Shown piece after piece: positions 1 through 12,468 of a stretch of 64,000 bases of DNA. The translations under genes were made by a program, and so were the position numbers. The stretch lies in NCBI RefSeq assembly GCF_008831285.2, contig NC_045148.1, positions 10,699,183-10,763,182 of the forward strand, in the 5' to 3' direction. Origin of the DNA: Nymphaea colorata (taxonomy: Eukaryota > Streptophyta > Magnoliopsida > Nymphaeales > Nymphaeaceae). The notes under the pieces are model-generated. The model did not search any database. It was not told the origin of the DNA and was given only the letters and a program-made list of their open reading frames with translations. Positions within the stretch are counted from its first letter, which is position 1, and each line of letters opens with the position of its first letter.

Positions 1-236
1 GGGCAGCAAACTCCAGTTGAGAGACATGTATTAATCCTACCGTTCGAAAGCCCCCTATTCTCCTTGTCTCCAAGGTCCTGAGCTGCGTCGGTGTCAGTGA
101 TAACAGCGGTGTACCCTTTAGCTTAGATGCCGCACCCTACCACTTTAAGACACATGAACATAGTGTCTATGAGAATTGAACTGGAGACCTGCCTTTATAC
201 AGACCCTTAACTCGACCAGCTACGCTATGCCCCTTG
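1..236 (-). mobile_element. tRNA-derived SINE-like sequence (cut by window edge)
   Basis: Read on the minus strand, an A-box-like stretch (complement of 217-234) is followed about 45 bases on by a B-box-like stretch (complement of 172-190), and then by a body with short matches to the copy at 8550-8708, such as the shared word accttggag. This arrangement is that of a Pol III-transcribed SINE. The far end runs off the window. Family assignment is inference from the boxes and the resemblance; a true tRNA gene is unlikely because no cloverleaf can be drawn. Confidence 0.4.
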
Positions 237-240
237 AGGC

Positions 241-552
241 TTCGAGGCAACAAACTCACAGCCTTTTCCACATAAGAGTAATAAACTGAATTGCCTAACA
301 AGGTGGCAGCGATGTGAAACTAAACATTTCTATAAACCAATCCACATGCAAACACATAAAACATTTGAACGGCCTTCTAAACCAGGCGATTCAATCTTTT
401 GCCCTTTCTTTGTTTTTTTCTCAAGCTAAATGAAACCTAACTACAAGGATCATGTCAACCATATAATTCACTTCTAGAAGATAAAAATATTAGTAATAAT
501 TTTTTAATATAAGAAATATTTTTAAAAAACAAATTTGACATTTTTTCATAAC
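241..552. other. Intergenic, no gene seen
   Basis: AT-rich sequence with no supportable reading frame and no recognisable element before the small inverted-repeat element that starts at 553. Confidence 0.6.
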
Positions 553-700
553 CAATAGCAGAGCTAGGGGTGGGCCACTGCCCACACCAACCCATCAAAA
601 ATTTCGTTATGATGACTCAAAATCACATGCAGTGACTACGCCAGACTTAGGTCGGTGACTTGAGTATTTCTAGCCACAAAAAATCCTGGCTCTGCCACTG
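553..700. mobile_element. hAT-like MITE, 148 bp
   Basis: The left end (caatagcagagctagg) and the reverse complement of the right end (cagtggcagagccagg) match at 13 of 16 positions and form terminal inverted repeats of the CAGNGNNAG type known from hAT transposons. The flanks 545-552 (ttcataac) and 701-708 (ttcatgac) agree at 7 of 8 bases, which fits the 8-bp target-site duplication of hAT elements. There is no coding capacity, so it is non-autonomous. The mismatches suggest an old insertion. Confidence 0.6.
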
Positions 701-708
701 TTCATGAC

Positions 709-1308
709 GATCATGAAACTTTAAAATACCACAAAAGATGACGCAGACACGTAGGATTTTTGGAGTTTAGTTGTGTTTCTCCAATGATGGTATCTCATCT
801 ATATATCATCGAAGCAAGTGAGAATATTTTGCCATGTTAGGAAAATATTGAATAATGCCGGCGGTTGATGCACCGGGATCAAATGTCCAAATTTCCTCTC
901 AATTCTGGATTTGGATTTAGCTGGGCTTGGATGTGATGCTTCTTAAATCTAAATACAAGTTTAACTTAGACAACTGGACAAGTATCTCCATCCCTCTTCT
1001 CATCATTAAATAGTAAAAGTAGAGAGAGTTGTTTGCATTATATATATATATATATATATATATATTCATCTATTTTTGAATTGGCTTTCACAAATTTAAC
1101 CATATAATTTTATGAAAAGAATTCAAAACTATTTATTTACAAAGAAGTCATGAAACTTCAACGTGCGCAAAAGATTTAACAAGGTTTTAAACATAAGATT
1201 GTTATGTAAATCAAGTCTGTCTCTCTCCCTTCTTTTTCTCTTTCAACAAATAATAAATAAATAAATAAGTAAATATTTATTTATATATATAAACGATTAG
1301 GTGCAGCT
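709..1308. other. Intergenic, no gene; (TA)n tract
   Basis: AT-rich, with a (TA)n microsatellite at about 1038-1065 and a short (AAAT)n-like stretch near 1247-1270. No supportable coding frame was seen. Confidence 0.6.
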
Positions 1309-2270
1309 GTGTTAGTTTCTGCTAAAAGTGCATGTCAACTAAAAGGTTTTAGGTCCAACTCCATTATAAAACTGTCCATTGAGTTGGTTCAAATGGCTGA
1401 GAGTTATAAAATCCTGGCACGACTCAACTCAATGTTAGCAAAAGTAGTCCTCTGGGTAGAGGCTCGAATTTATTTTGTCTGTCACTTTTTGCCAGAGGGG
1501 AGGAGAAAAATAATGAGCTCCACTTGTTCAGCAATGCCCTTTTTTTAATCTATCTCTTTTTGCAGTTGGTTTCAGATAAAGCGAGAAAAGACATTTTTAT
1601 TTTTTTCTTTGCTCAGCCTTCATGGAAAAGGTGAGGCAAACGGCAGAAGGAATCAACAGCGCAAAAGTTGAACACATCCTCTGCAATACAATTGCAGATA
1701 ACTTCTAATTTTCTGGAATTCAATTCAATTATTTCGCTGCACGACCTGTAAAGCAGATGTTTCTTTATATCGTATAATAAGAGGGAAAGAGTAGTTGTTA
1801 TTAGAACTGATCATGATTCTTTAGAATTGAATCATACCCATCTCAATTCTTCAGTAATTTTGGCATCCGCCACAGTAGCAAGATAATCAATGTCAACCCT
1901 CTTAATATCTTTGTGACATTGGTAGATTCCACAACAGAGAACTAATATATATGAAACTCTTCAAAATCCTGTGCTCATTTTGGTAGCTGACTCAGTAGAG
2001 AATCAACACCAACCACAACTAAATTCTTCACTCATGCAGGTAGCTGCCAAAATAGAGAAACAAACTAATGGCTGCCCTCATCAACATATTGATAAGAATG
2101 GTCTTTTCTCCTGTTAGTAATGCAGGGCCCTGCGGCTCCAAGCATGAGGGTGTCCAGACCAGAGTCTTCTTTATTTTTATTTCTTGGTAGCACTAGCACA
2201 CAATTTCTTATATTTTAATGACTTTAAACCAATGAATAACGTAAACAAAAGGAGCAGGGAGCCAATGGGT
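1309..2270 (+). repeat. Long direct repeat, copy A
   Basis: This ~960-bp stretch matches 7119-8208 in the same orientation over its whole length with many small indels, at roughly 75-80% identity by eye. Landmark blocks in the same order in both copies include 'aggtccaactccattata', 'gataaagcgagaaaa', 'ttcatggaaaaggtga', 'agattccacaacagagaa' and 'aaacaaaaggagcaggga'. It does not code for protein in either copy. It may be a segmental duplication, two copies of an undescribed repeat, or the decayed LTRs of an element without coding capacity; clear TG...CA ends were not found. Confidence 0.75.
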
Positions 2271-2360
2271 AGTTGGCAAGGGGACTGCTGTCCATTGAAT
2301 TTCAGCTAGAACTGTGCTCGATCGCGACACGCATGTGGGAGTGTGTCTATGCATGCATGA

Positions 2361-2386
2361 AACACACACACACACACACACACACA
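2361..2386. repeat. (CA)n microsatellite
   Basis: Uninterrupted CA dinucleotide run of about 13 units. Confidence 0.95.
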
Positions 2387-3278
2387 AGTTGCATGCACAC
2401 ACACAAACACGCAAACACCACTCCTGTAAGCAGAATCAATAATAGAACTGCAACCAACAGGAATATCCTTGGAGAAATGGCCGTCACTGCTCACACCAAA
2501 CAAAAACAAACATGACAAAGGCAAGCATCCTTGTTCCATGAACTCAATGAAATCAGCAAAACCACCAGTATCAGCAACAGCTGCAGCAGCCATGGCTTGA
2601 TGCAACCTCCAGCGAAGACGATAAATCTATTCTACTTGCAGTCAGGCTGTGCTAGAAACTATGGAAAAACAGAGGAAAATAACAGTAAAAACTAACTGCT
2701 AAATTTATATTAGAAGCAATTGGCAAAACCACAACATACCGAATACCCACCAACGTCCTCGAAGCTTAAGTAAGATCTTGGATAAAATCAAAACAAACAA
2801 AACAAATGATGAATAGAAAAGCTCCTATACTTTGAGATTCAGAAACAAACCTTTTTCTTTTCTCATGGGGCTTATTTACCAAACTCGCATTCTCAGATGT
2901 CTTTTTATTTGGAAAAGACTTCGTAGGCGTTGATTTGTCATTGATCAGAGGCTCTGACCAGTTAGGTCGAGTTTTGGGATAGGAAGCAGATTAATCTGAC
3001 AGATTCATTGTCACCCCTATCCTTCACGCTTCTCTACGTTTGTGCCCCATGAACGGATTTTAGCAAAAGATATAAGACATTCAACAAATTGGGATGCTTG
3101 AATCACCTATTCTACCCAAGAAAGATCACGACACGGAAGACAGGAAGGAAAGAAGAAACGTGTGGGCATAGAATGGTTTTGAGGGAAAAAGGTGGGCAAA
3201 TAAAAGGTGGCTTCAGTTTCTTTCATCTTTCCATCCTAAAGTCATGCATATCCAAATTTATTTCACAAACACAAGGGA

Positions 3279-3280
<2 letters not shown>

Positions 3281-3337
<57 letters not shown>

Positions 3338-3354
3338 AAACACACACACACACC
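3281..3354. repeat. (CT)n-(CA)n compound microsatellite
   Basis: A CT run of about 28 units with one interruption is followed directly by a short CA run. The apparent frames across it (Ser-Leu or Arg-Glu repeats) are products of the microsatellite. Confidence 0.95.
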
Positions 3355-6300
3355 CAATGATAAACGCAAATTTGCAGCGGCCTTGGATTTAGCATACTGA
3401 AATTGCACGAGTTTTGTAAAAACAGCGGCCTTGCACATATGCATTAGAGATTCAATCACTTGATAAAGAGATGTCTTGAAGATCATGTGTCAGGCTTTTT
3501 CTGCACTTTCAGATCAATAAGTGGAACTGCACCTGCAGAAACCTTTGTGTGATATGGGCGAGAATTATATGCTGTGGTACAAAGATCCTCAGATAAAAGT
3601 ATCGTACTGAAACCGAACATCTAATACCATCTTGGAGATCAACTGAGAACAAAGACCTAGGCCTAGCCACAGAACCCAAAACATGGCAACAGAGCCAGAA
3701 GCAGCTAAGCAGGCTTTCAGCAGCTCATATGTTAATTGCAGAGCCACATTTAGGTCATATGAATAACGATCCTCCATGCCCAAAAACAGAATTATCCAGA
3801 GCCCTGAATTCAGGGATTAAAACAAACTGAAGTTGACAAAGTGAACAACAGGTAAAAAAAGAGAAGTTTGGCTAAACACTGCAAAGCCACATATTTAGCA
3901 TTATTCTTGGAACTAGACTTGAAGATGCCAGATCAATTTCTTGCCAATCGAAATGTTTGTAACTTCTCCGATCAGTAAGGTGATATTTGTTTATGGTGTG
4001 ACTTGAAAAATTTGCTTTCTCTATCGAAGAAACTGCTGTACCAGAGATATCTATAAGAAGATCGAACATTAGTATGAAATGGAAACTGTAAAACACAAAC
4101 TATTCTCAATTTTATCTCCTAAACTATCTTCAAGACAATCAACACATTTTGTATTCAGATACTGCAGCAAGCCGCACATTGACAACAACACTCAAACGTA
4201 CACCTCTCTCTGGCCCTCATCAAGAAAATGTCTAAAGTGTATTCGAGATGAAGTCAGGCATTGACATTCAAAACCAAGCGTACGTGCATATTAGTTGGTG
4301 AAAAAGATTTTTCTCCACAGAAAAGCATCGGGTGTCTCTCATCAAGGACCAGATTTGATCACTTTACGTAGCGCTTCTTGGAAGAAGGAGCGAGTGGTCA
4401 AACATCTTCTGCCATGAGATTGAGATGTTGGAGAGAAAACAAAGAAGGAACTTTGTTTGTAGCAGACAACTGTTTCAGATGCAAATCGTACCTGATTGAA
4501 AGAATTTTGAACAGTCTCGTACTCGGCAGCTAAAAACAAGAAAAACCAGGTAACTATGAGCAACAGCATGTAGGGACCTTTAAAAGACACAAATCCCATG
4601 AATTAAACATGCATGCAGCCGGATCAGCTACATATATAAGGCACAAAAATCAATAAAATTCAGTGGGGAAGAGATATAAATGGTTAGTACGCATGGCAGT
4701 GAGACATGCTAAAACGGATGATACATCTGAACCATGGAAAATAGTTGTACCCATTAACATCAGCAACATAGCAAGCATACTGGATCTCTGCTTGTAATAT
4801 TTCTTTTAAACCATTTCTAACTGACAGTATAGAAACAGCAGTCAGCATCTTGTTTGTTAGTTATGGAAGCATTGTTTTTCTGCAGGATAACAAGTTAGTA
4901 CAATAATCGACTGCGATTCATATATTCCTTAAGGGGACTGATAGACGGTTTCATGTGTAGCCACGGATTTTCTCTTTTCTTTGAACTTTATTGAGCTTCA
5001 AAAGAGATCATATTTCCTTTTTCCTTCTTACCAGTTTGAATTGATCCATTATCTTCTTCTGTAGAAAAATTGAACATGGAAAGTGGAAAATCTCATAACA
5101 CCTTGCACACGAGCAACAAATCAGATCCAGAAAAATTTCTTTCTTTTCCTATATGAAAGTTGAACATGAAGAACAGAGAACATTTAACACCTCTATAGGG
5201 GAGCATATGTCAGACAACACAAATTCTCTCTCTTTTTTTCCTCTTGGAAAAAAGTCTGCACCAGTTACTCCAGCCACTTAGTCTTAATCATGCATGAGAC
5301 CAATGCAGAACTAGCATGATTTAGATGTGATTTTCAGAAGGAAACGAGTGCCACACCGATATCAACATCTATGTTCGCAAATGGCTGCCACTGAAAATTA
5401 GAGATTGATCCCACAAAACAAGAAGAAACTTGTCCCAAAATACAACAGGGTAGAGAACATACATGAGAAATTATCATGAAAATAAAATCCAGCAGGAAAA
5501 CATTTCAATGGGCAAGTGGACACTCTATACTAAACATGTTCATGAACTAGGAGTCAACACAAGCAATTATCATAAAAATGTCTTCGTGTCAATGCAAATA
5601 AATAGCAAATACATTGATATTTGCTAGACCATGGATGTCAAATGTGTATGGCAACTCGAACCAGTGATGCTAAAAAATTGAAGATAGCATCATAAAAGAC
5701 TAAACCCAACAAAAGGAAATGCAAAAAAGAAGTCCCATGAAGTATTTGCAATATTCTAAAGACAAAAGACTGGCCAACTTCAGGATTGCAACATACCATG
5801 ATATATTGAAAATATTGGTAATTGTTTCGACTAGTGCTTGAGCATTAGAACTTTTTTTTTTTTTGGTTGTACACGATACAAAATGAGTTATGAGTTATTG
5901 GGTTTGAACTCATAGGCTGCATAAAATGCCTCACCATTCACATAAGGCAGAGATAAATGCTTCAACTGTCGATACGGATGAATATGGGAAAAATAACTTT
6001 TCCACGTGAAATGAAATGAATCTAACCTAACCAAACCTAATATTAACCTAACCTAATATGAAGTAGCTGCCCTTTTCTTTTTCTTTTTCCGGTATAGGGC
6101 AGGGGGGCAGGGCAGTTAACTCTAAAGAACATTTACAAAATGGTGGTCGCTATCAGGTTCTAGTGGTCACAGTCACTCTCGTGTAAAAGTGGGTGAACCA
6201 CCATAGTCGTTGTCATGTCCCAATGTGTTACTAGAAGTGGGCGAACCATACAACTCCAACTAGGCAGAAAAAAAAGGAGGGGAAAGGCGAAGAGCCATGG

Positions 6301-7118
6301 CCTCTATGCAAAAATAACCATAAACCCTGAATTAAAAAAAAAAAAAAAACAGATGGCCATTGATGCAAGGTATTTCAAAATGTGAAAGGGTTAGTATTTT
6401 TTTTTTGACAATTTTGAATTTGTTTACCTGGATTAGGCCAAGAAAATTGTGTTTGATCTCTACTTAAGTACGGATCTAAAACGCAGATTCATAACTGAAT
6501 CTGGATTCAAACTCGATATCCAACTGAAATCCAATAAAGCGGAACCTAAGCTCGACGCCGCTGCCGACGGTCACTTTCTGTCCTTCTGCCGACGCCTGAC
6601 GCCAGCTCCAAACCCTCCGCCCGACTCGGCTTCCGAGCCTTTTCATTCCAGGTTGCTCTGTCTCTCTTTCTTCGCGTGCCATCCGCAGCCATTGGAGAAA
6701 ATGAGGCTGCCGTTCGTGAGACTGAGACAGGGGCTGCGGCGGCCGCCACATTGCCGACTCATGAGCAGCTCCTATCTCTCTCTCGGCACTTGAGATCCTT
6801 TCTCGTTTCATCTTTTCACATTTCCCGGGATTAGAGTTAATCCGATTAATAGGTTGCACGACGTCTTGGAGAACAGCCTTGTGCCGCAAGACAACGACAA
6901 ATTTACCAACATACAGAAGAGGGGATAAAGAAGGAAATCATCATCAACTCAACAGCAAAATTTTGGCAGTGAACAGGTGTATCAAGGTTACTTCAGTGAA
7001 AGTCCTGGCATCACTTTGGCAACAAGGGGAGAACAGGTGTATCTAATTTCTTATGACCCGTCTGCCTTGTAAGAGATTGAGATTTACCTGCATGTCTATG
7101 AACAACTAGGCTCATTTC

Positions 7119-8208
7119 TATTAGTTTCTGCCAAAAATGCTTGCCAATTGTTGTAATGGACTCGTTCACTTGAAAAGGCTTTAGGTCCAACTCCATTATA
7201 GAACTGTTCTTCATTGATTTGCTTCAATTGGCTGGCAGTGAATATAAAATCGTGGAATGACCCAACCCATTAAAAATTAACGCTAATACAAGTATTTCTC
7301 AGGGTAGAAGCTTGACATTTGCCTGTGATCGTTTTTTTTTTTTGCAGATAAAGGAGAAAAATTATGAGTTCCACTTGCTCAGCTCTGCAGTTTTGTTTTT
7401 AAATCTCTTTACTTTTTCAGTTGGTTTATGATAAAGCGAGAAAAAAACATTTTTGATTTTCTTAGCTCGGGTTTCATGGAAAAGGTGAGACAAGCAGCAG
7501 AAGGACTCCACTGCATAAAAGTGAAGAGATCCTTTGCAACGTATTTGCAAAAAGTTTTTTAGTTTTAGGAATCCAAATTCAATTATTTGGCCTTTTCTCC
7601 AAAACCTTTATGCAGAAATGCTTTAATTCAAAAACTGATTTTAAGAAACAACTGCATCTCACCCGTGAAGCAAGTGTTGTACCTTTATATCGATAAGAAG
7701 AGGAGAGACAAGTTGTTTACTGCTTATTCTGTCCAAGCAGTGGAACTCACCCTAATTCTTTTAGAATTGAGTCATAACCCTTCAATTCTTTAGTCATTTT
7801 GGCGTCTGCCACAAAAAAGAATCAATATCAACCGTCTTTATTCCTTGGTCATTTTGGAAGATTCCACAACAGAGAAGTAATATATATCAAAGTCGTCTCA
7901 ATCCTTAACTCATTTTGGTAGCTGCCTCAGTAGAGAATCAACACCAACTGCATCTAAATTATTTACTCGTGTAGCTAGCCAAGATAGAGAATCAAATTAA
8001 TGGCTGCCTTCGACAAAAGATTTATAAAAATGGCCTTTTAGCCTCTTTGCACTGCAGGGCCTACTGTTTCGCGTGATAGTATCCGGGCCAGAGCCTTCCT
8101 ATTTTTTATTTCTTGAACAGCCTATCCCATCGTAGCACACTTTCTTGTATTTTAATGAATTAAAACCGATTAACAACATAAACAAAAGGAGCAGGGAGTC
8201 AATTGGTG
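7119..8208 (+). repeat. Long direct repeat, copy B
   Basis: Partner of 1309-2270, same orientation, 5.8 kb downstream. Copy B is ~130 bp longer because of several insertions, for example a block near 7141-7165 and one near 7590-7660. The two copies stop matching just after the shared 'aaaggagcaggga' block. Divergence indicates an old duplication. Confidence 0.75.
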
Positions 8209-8549
8209 CGCAGCGACCTCTTTGAGATCTATATGAACTCTTCCTGCATAAACACTCTCTCTTGTCATTTTGATATGAATAAAGTTTACCAACCTTTGAT
8301 CGACGCGAACTTTATAAACCCATTATGGAAGTACAACAAAAGTAGATATGTAGAATACAAGAATACTGATTTGTTGAATCTGAATATGTACTTACACTAA
8401 AATGGTTGCTCTGAAGTTGGGATCGGAAGATACACTTCAATTCCTGAATCAGAAGCAAGCGCTTCATCACCAGATCATTTAGTGGGTAGTCATCCAATTT
8501 GTTTTCAAAAACCTGACTCAAACAGGGCAATCAGATCTTCACAGCTTTG
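8209..8549. other. Intergenic, nothing recognised
   Basis: Short open frames on both strands overlap each other here, but none has a domain, splice pattern or family match that I can support. Confidence 0.5.
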
Positions 8550-8708
8550 AGGGGCGTGACACAACCGGGCGGTAAAGTAGCTCACATTTAAGCAACAAAA
8601 GGTTCAAATCCCGTAGTTGCTGCCGCACTCTAGAGTCAAAAAATCTACCGTAGGTTTACGGGAGCCTCAAATCAAGCCAGAACCTTGGAGGCATAAAGAT
8701 ACGACCTG
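8550..8708 (+). mobile_element. tRNA-derived SINE-like sequence
   Basis: An A-box-like stretch (gggcggtaaagtagctcac) is followed at Pol III promoter spacing by a near-consensus B box (ggttcaaatccc). The downstream body carries an 'accttggag' word also present in the copy at the left edge. These are the marks of a tRNA-derived SINE. The sequence does not fold as a complete tRNA, so it is not called a tRNA gene. Confidence 0.5.
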
Positions 8709-9191
8709 AAAGATTTTACTTGGAATACAGTTTTCCCGAAGTACAGACTAAAAAAAAATCATATGTTCTTAATTGGACCATTCCCAACATGATCAAAGCC
8801 TATTGATCAAACTAGCAGGATTGGATGGAGCAGTGGCAAGCAATAGCGTTCTAAGGTACAAGAAGACGAAAAACAGAGCTAAGACATCAGAAATGCAGGA
8901 CAGAAATAAGCAGAACTGCAATTCTTTTTCTTGTTTAAATACTTCAGTGTCAGGTTAGTCTCCTTGTCAATGTTGCTAAACGCATAAATTGTATTGCTCT
9001 GCCATCCGCAAAGTAGCTGCTTGCAGTAAAGGAGCTCATCAAGGAACACCTGATATCACACATCTCCAGGAATGAATATGGTCGGCAATCCTTGGCATCG
9101 TCTTTCAACTTTTTAGAGTTCGTTTGCAATCCAAATCCTTGTATTATTTTACCAAAATCCCAAGATTAGAACAAGTGAAAGGAATTAATGC
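8709..9191. other. Intergenic, nothing recognised
   Basis: No domain-bearing frame and no recognisable element. Confidence 0.5.
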
Positions 9192-9373
9192 CTGATAACT
9201 GAAATGGGTGACAGGCATAAGAAATCAGAAATATGGTTGAAACATGTTGCTTGGCAATTAAAATTCCTTCATCTGTCTCGTGCTGATAACTGAAATGGGT
9301 GACAGGCATAAGAAATCAGAAATATGGTTGAAACATGTTGCTTGGCAATTAAAATTCCTTCATCTGTCTCGTG
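9192..9373 (+). repeat. Perfect 91-bp tandem duplication
   Basis: Two head-to-tail copies, 9192-9282 and 9283-9373, appear identical at every base. The identity means the event is recent, or it is an assembly artefact. No coding frame is involved. Confidence 0.95.
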
Positions 9374-10309
9374 ATAAAAAATCACCGCTTGTGAGCTCAT
9401 GTACAGATTTCCAGTTAACAGATTCTCAGTAGCTCAACAAATTTCCAATAATATAGTCTCACAGGTAAAAAGAATATTATGTTTGAACACATGCAATTTT
9501 GTTATATTCGATGTATGATTACTGGATTTAGAAATAATACTTAGTCACTTTATTATCTTGATCTTTCCAATAACAAAAAGTGCTGTTGTTTGATCGTGTA
9601 CTAGAGAACGTATGCCCTAAGAACACAAAGTTCTTTCTCAAATGCCTTCTAAAACTTGGGACTTGCAGATGAAATATCACTACTCAAAATGTTTTATAAC
9701 TTATGCGTTATCATTTCAAATTTTTTTCATTTTGACATGTGCAATATCACTTATTAGTATACAAAATTTCCAAAATTATTTTTCTTTAGATTTCCTGTTC
9801 AAGTGTTTTCCATTTTTTTAAAGTAAATTGGGAGTAGAATACTCAAAACGCTATAATGTAGTTTACTTGGGCTTCGTTGTTAGTATCACAATGTGTTAGG
9901 TTAGGAGCAACAAATAATGTAGATTCATAAAATACTATTAACTATTTTATGAATCTGCCCTACTTTTCATGAAACAATAACAATGTGTTACTGTCACTAA
10001 AATCCCCTTAAATATCAGTTTTAAGTTTATATTACAACCAAAATAACATGGATTCCTGTGTAAACAAGAAAAGAAAAATTAACCTTTCGAACGGCAGGGC
10101 GGCAGCGTTGGTTCGACGAAGAAGGTCTCGGTTCGATCTGGGTACCGCTGACTTGGGACGACGCCCGCCAAAAAAAATACCTGAACCCCGTTCTGTACTA
10201 TTAAGCGCCTCCGGCCTACCCCTCACTCTCTGTCTTCGATCTCTCGAGAAGACTCTGATGTCTGATGACCCGCGCACCATTTTTTTCTCCTCTGCGGCTG
10301 TCGGTCTTC
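9374..10309. other. Upstream region of HSCB
   Basis: AT-rich up to about 10040, then GC-richer toward the HSCB start, as expected for a plant promoter and 5' leader. No separate gene was seen. The open frames at 10032-10494 on both strands are shadows of the GC-rich leader and first exon. Confidence 0.5.
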
Positions 10310-12468
10310 ATGATGGCGAGTCGACGGCTTCTCTCTTCTGCCCTCTTGAGGTTCCACCGGTGTTCGTGCCGCTTGCCATTCATCCCTTCCACAGGGATCG
10401 AGCCCAAGCTTGATTTGGGGGACGCATCATCGAAAGAACCGTTTTCTTGTGATGGGTACAAGGATTTCCGACTTGTTTCCCATTTTTCGACCAATGTCAG
10501 ATTTTATCGGCGAGCTTTCTCCTCTGAAGCCATTGAGAGCTGCTGGGCCTGCGGCGCGTCGTCTCCGTTTCTTTATTGTGATTCTTGTGGAAGTATTCAG
10601 CCTGTCGATCCTTCCGTAGATTACTTCCAAATATTCGGCATGTAAGTTTCTCCTCTAGAAGTGCTGTTCTTCTCTTATTTCCTTGGTTGGAAGATTGGCC
10701 ATCATAATCAACAGTGGCGGCAGATTTTCTGGTAAAAGAATCTTCCTTGATTGTGTAATCGTTATGGAAACATAGTATGTGGGCAACGCAAAGTATTCAT
10801 TAATAGTTTCGATTTTTAGATTGTTTTTTCTTCATGGTCTCTTCATGGCCTATGGAAGTTTGTCGATGACGTAGGAAATTTTATTGGAAATTGATAGGGA
10901 GAAGAGCTTCGATGTTGAAGGCCACAGGTTAGAGGCTAGGTACAAAGATTGGCAGAAGAAACTCCATCCTGATTTGGTCCATACCAAATCTGAGGTCCGA
11001 ACATTTAATCTTGGTTACATACTTAATCCCTTTTCTTCTTTAATGGGTTTTTTCGTGCAAAGATGTGACAAGGAGTCAGTTTGATTGATTCGTTGAAGTA
11101 TAGTGCAGGGTGGACGATTTCAAAGTGGCTTGTCCTTTCTGTTTTATTGATTGGTTCTCTTGGGTTATGGCGCAGAAAGAAAAGGCTTATGCTGCTGAAC
11201 AATCTGCTCGTGTAATTGAAGGTTACCGCACATTGACTAAGCCATTGACAAGGGCATCATACTTGGTAAGCGAATGATTCCTATCTACATTATTGCGTGT
11301 ATTTACAGCAAAGCCTTCTCTAACAGTAGGAGTCTAATTTTTTTTTTCCATTTTGGGTGAAAGGATACCATGTTTGAATGTTTCATCAATTTTATGTGTG
11401 TATGGATGTGTATGTGTCATGTGTGTGTCTCGTCTCCCACTTCCTTATCTTTGCAACCGATGTCTTGCTGCAGACATATCCATATAATGTCCTGTCCTGC
11501 ATTCTCCTTGCGATATGCGGATTATAAGTCTGAAGCATGTCTGGCACCTGTGGACTATGATCTTTACATCTATATAATGATATCTGAAATGCATTAGGAC
11601 ATAATTTTGCTGTGGTTTTGTTCCTTCTCCTAGAAGTACTCTCTCTCTCGCTCTCTCTCTTTCTCTCCATACAAAGGGACAAGGGCAAATGTATATCCCA
11701 ATAGCAGGTGACTTGCGTGCTAAAGTAGAAGCTGTGTGTGAATTTGTTGAGGTTTCTCTCTCTCTCTACCTCTTTCGCTAGCTTTCCTTGCATTTGACAC
11801 AGTCATGCTGTGGGTTGGTCTATAACGGGGAGATGATACTAATTTGGAACATTAGTATTCATGGCGCTTGCAGTTCTAATCTTGAATATAGGGTTGCTCT
11901 TTTTTGTTCTATATAAGTAGGAATGAGATGGCTAATATTGTTGGGCTATTATGCTAATGAGACTTGCCGTGTTTGTCTTGGTAGTTGCAACTCGAAGGTG
12001 TTCATGTCGACCAAGAAAAAACAATTTCAGATCCTGAATTACTCATGGAGGTAACAGATCGAGGAACCCCGATATCCTGACTTTGCCTACTGAGGCTTTA
12101 TCTGGAGAGAACTGAAGCCATAAATGTCCTCATTAGCATACCTCCTCTGTTAATTCTATGACAGGCCATGGAGATCAGAGAATCCGTAGATGAAGCAACC
12201 GACGCCAAATCTCTAAACCATGTTAAATCTCAGGTATGCTCTTTCATGTAAGTGCATATGCCCGATTCACATTTTCATTCTTCCGTAGGTCCCCAGTTTT
12301 AGATGACGTCCTGATTTTTTGTGTTTGCAGATCGACAGCAAACTAGAACACTGGCGTAATTTGTTTAGAATTGCATTCAGGAGCCGTGATTTTGAAGATG
12401 CTGTCAAGTCAATTCAGAGGATGACGTACTACGAGCGTGCCGTTGAAGAAATAGTGAAAAAACTGTGA
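10310..12468 (+). CDS. HSCB: Iron-sulfur cluster co-chaperone HscB (J-protein), mitochondrial
   Basis: HSCB delivers the ISCU scaffold to the mitochondrial Hsp70 during Fe-S cluster transfer. Six exons give 263 residues: 10310-10641, 10898-10994, 11176-11265, 11985-12050, 12165-12233, 12331-12468, all with GT-AG introns and the frame kept throughout. The N-terminus (MMASRRLLSS...) is rich in Arg, Ser and Leu, like a mitochondrial presequence. Cys78, Cys81, Cys90 and Cys93 form the two CxxC pairs of the zinc-binding region found in eukaryotic HSCB. The J domain follows with HPD at 134-136, and the C-terminal HSCB oligomerisation domain ends in a conserved RRMTYYER-like stretch (here QRMTYYER). 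I chose the ATG at 10310; one three bases later and one at 10265 are also in frame. The protein is intact, of usual length, and presumably functional. Confidence 0.95.

Larger units (their letters stand above)
2271..7118. other. Intergenic between direct repeats, no supportable gene
   Basis: The 4.8 kb between the two long repeats holds a (CA)n tract at 2361-2386, a (CT)n plus (CA)n tract at 3281-3354 and a poly(A) run near 6332-6349. Two minus-strand frames with good-looking starts (ATG at 2593, and 4599 with a possible GT donor after 36 codons) do not match any family I know and cannot be joined into a convincing gene. A GC-richer patch at 6540-6760 is open in several frames but shows no recognisable domain. 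Confidence 0.5.

Noticed and set aside
2306-2605. Minus-strand frame beginning MAAAAVADTGGF
   Set aside because: Good start context but it continues through the (CA)n microsatellite and has no family match or splice partner.
3223-3486. Arg-Glu repeat protein
   Set aside because: Translation of a (CT)n microsatellite.
4342-4599. Minus-strand frame with an N-terminal hydrophobic segment and a possible donor site
   Set aside because: No following exon could be found and the sequence resembles no family I know.
1309-8208. The long direct repeats as confirmed LTRs of a retrotransposon
   Set aside because: No TG...CA ends at matching places, no primer-binding site next to either copy on either strand, no polypurine tract and no flank duplication. 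Kept only as a hypothesis.
8550-8640. tRNA gene
   Set aside because: Good B box but no acceptor stem or anticodon arm can be paired; better explained as a SINE.
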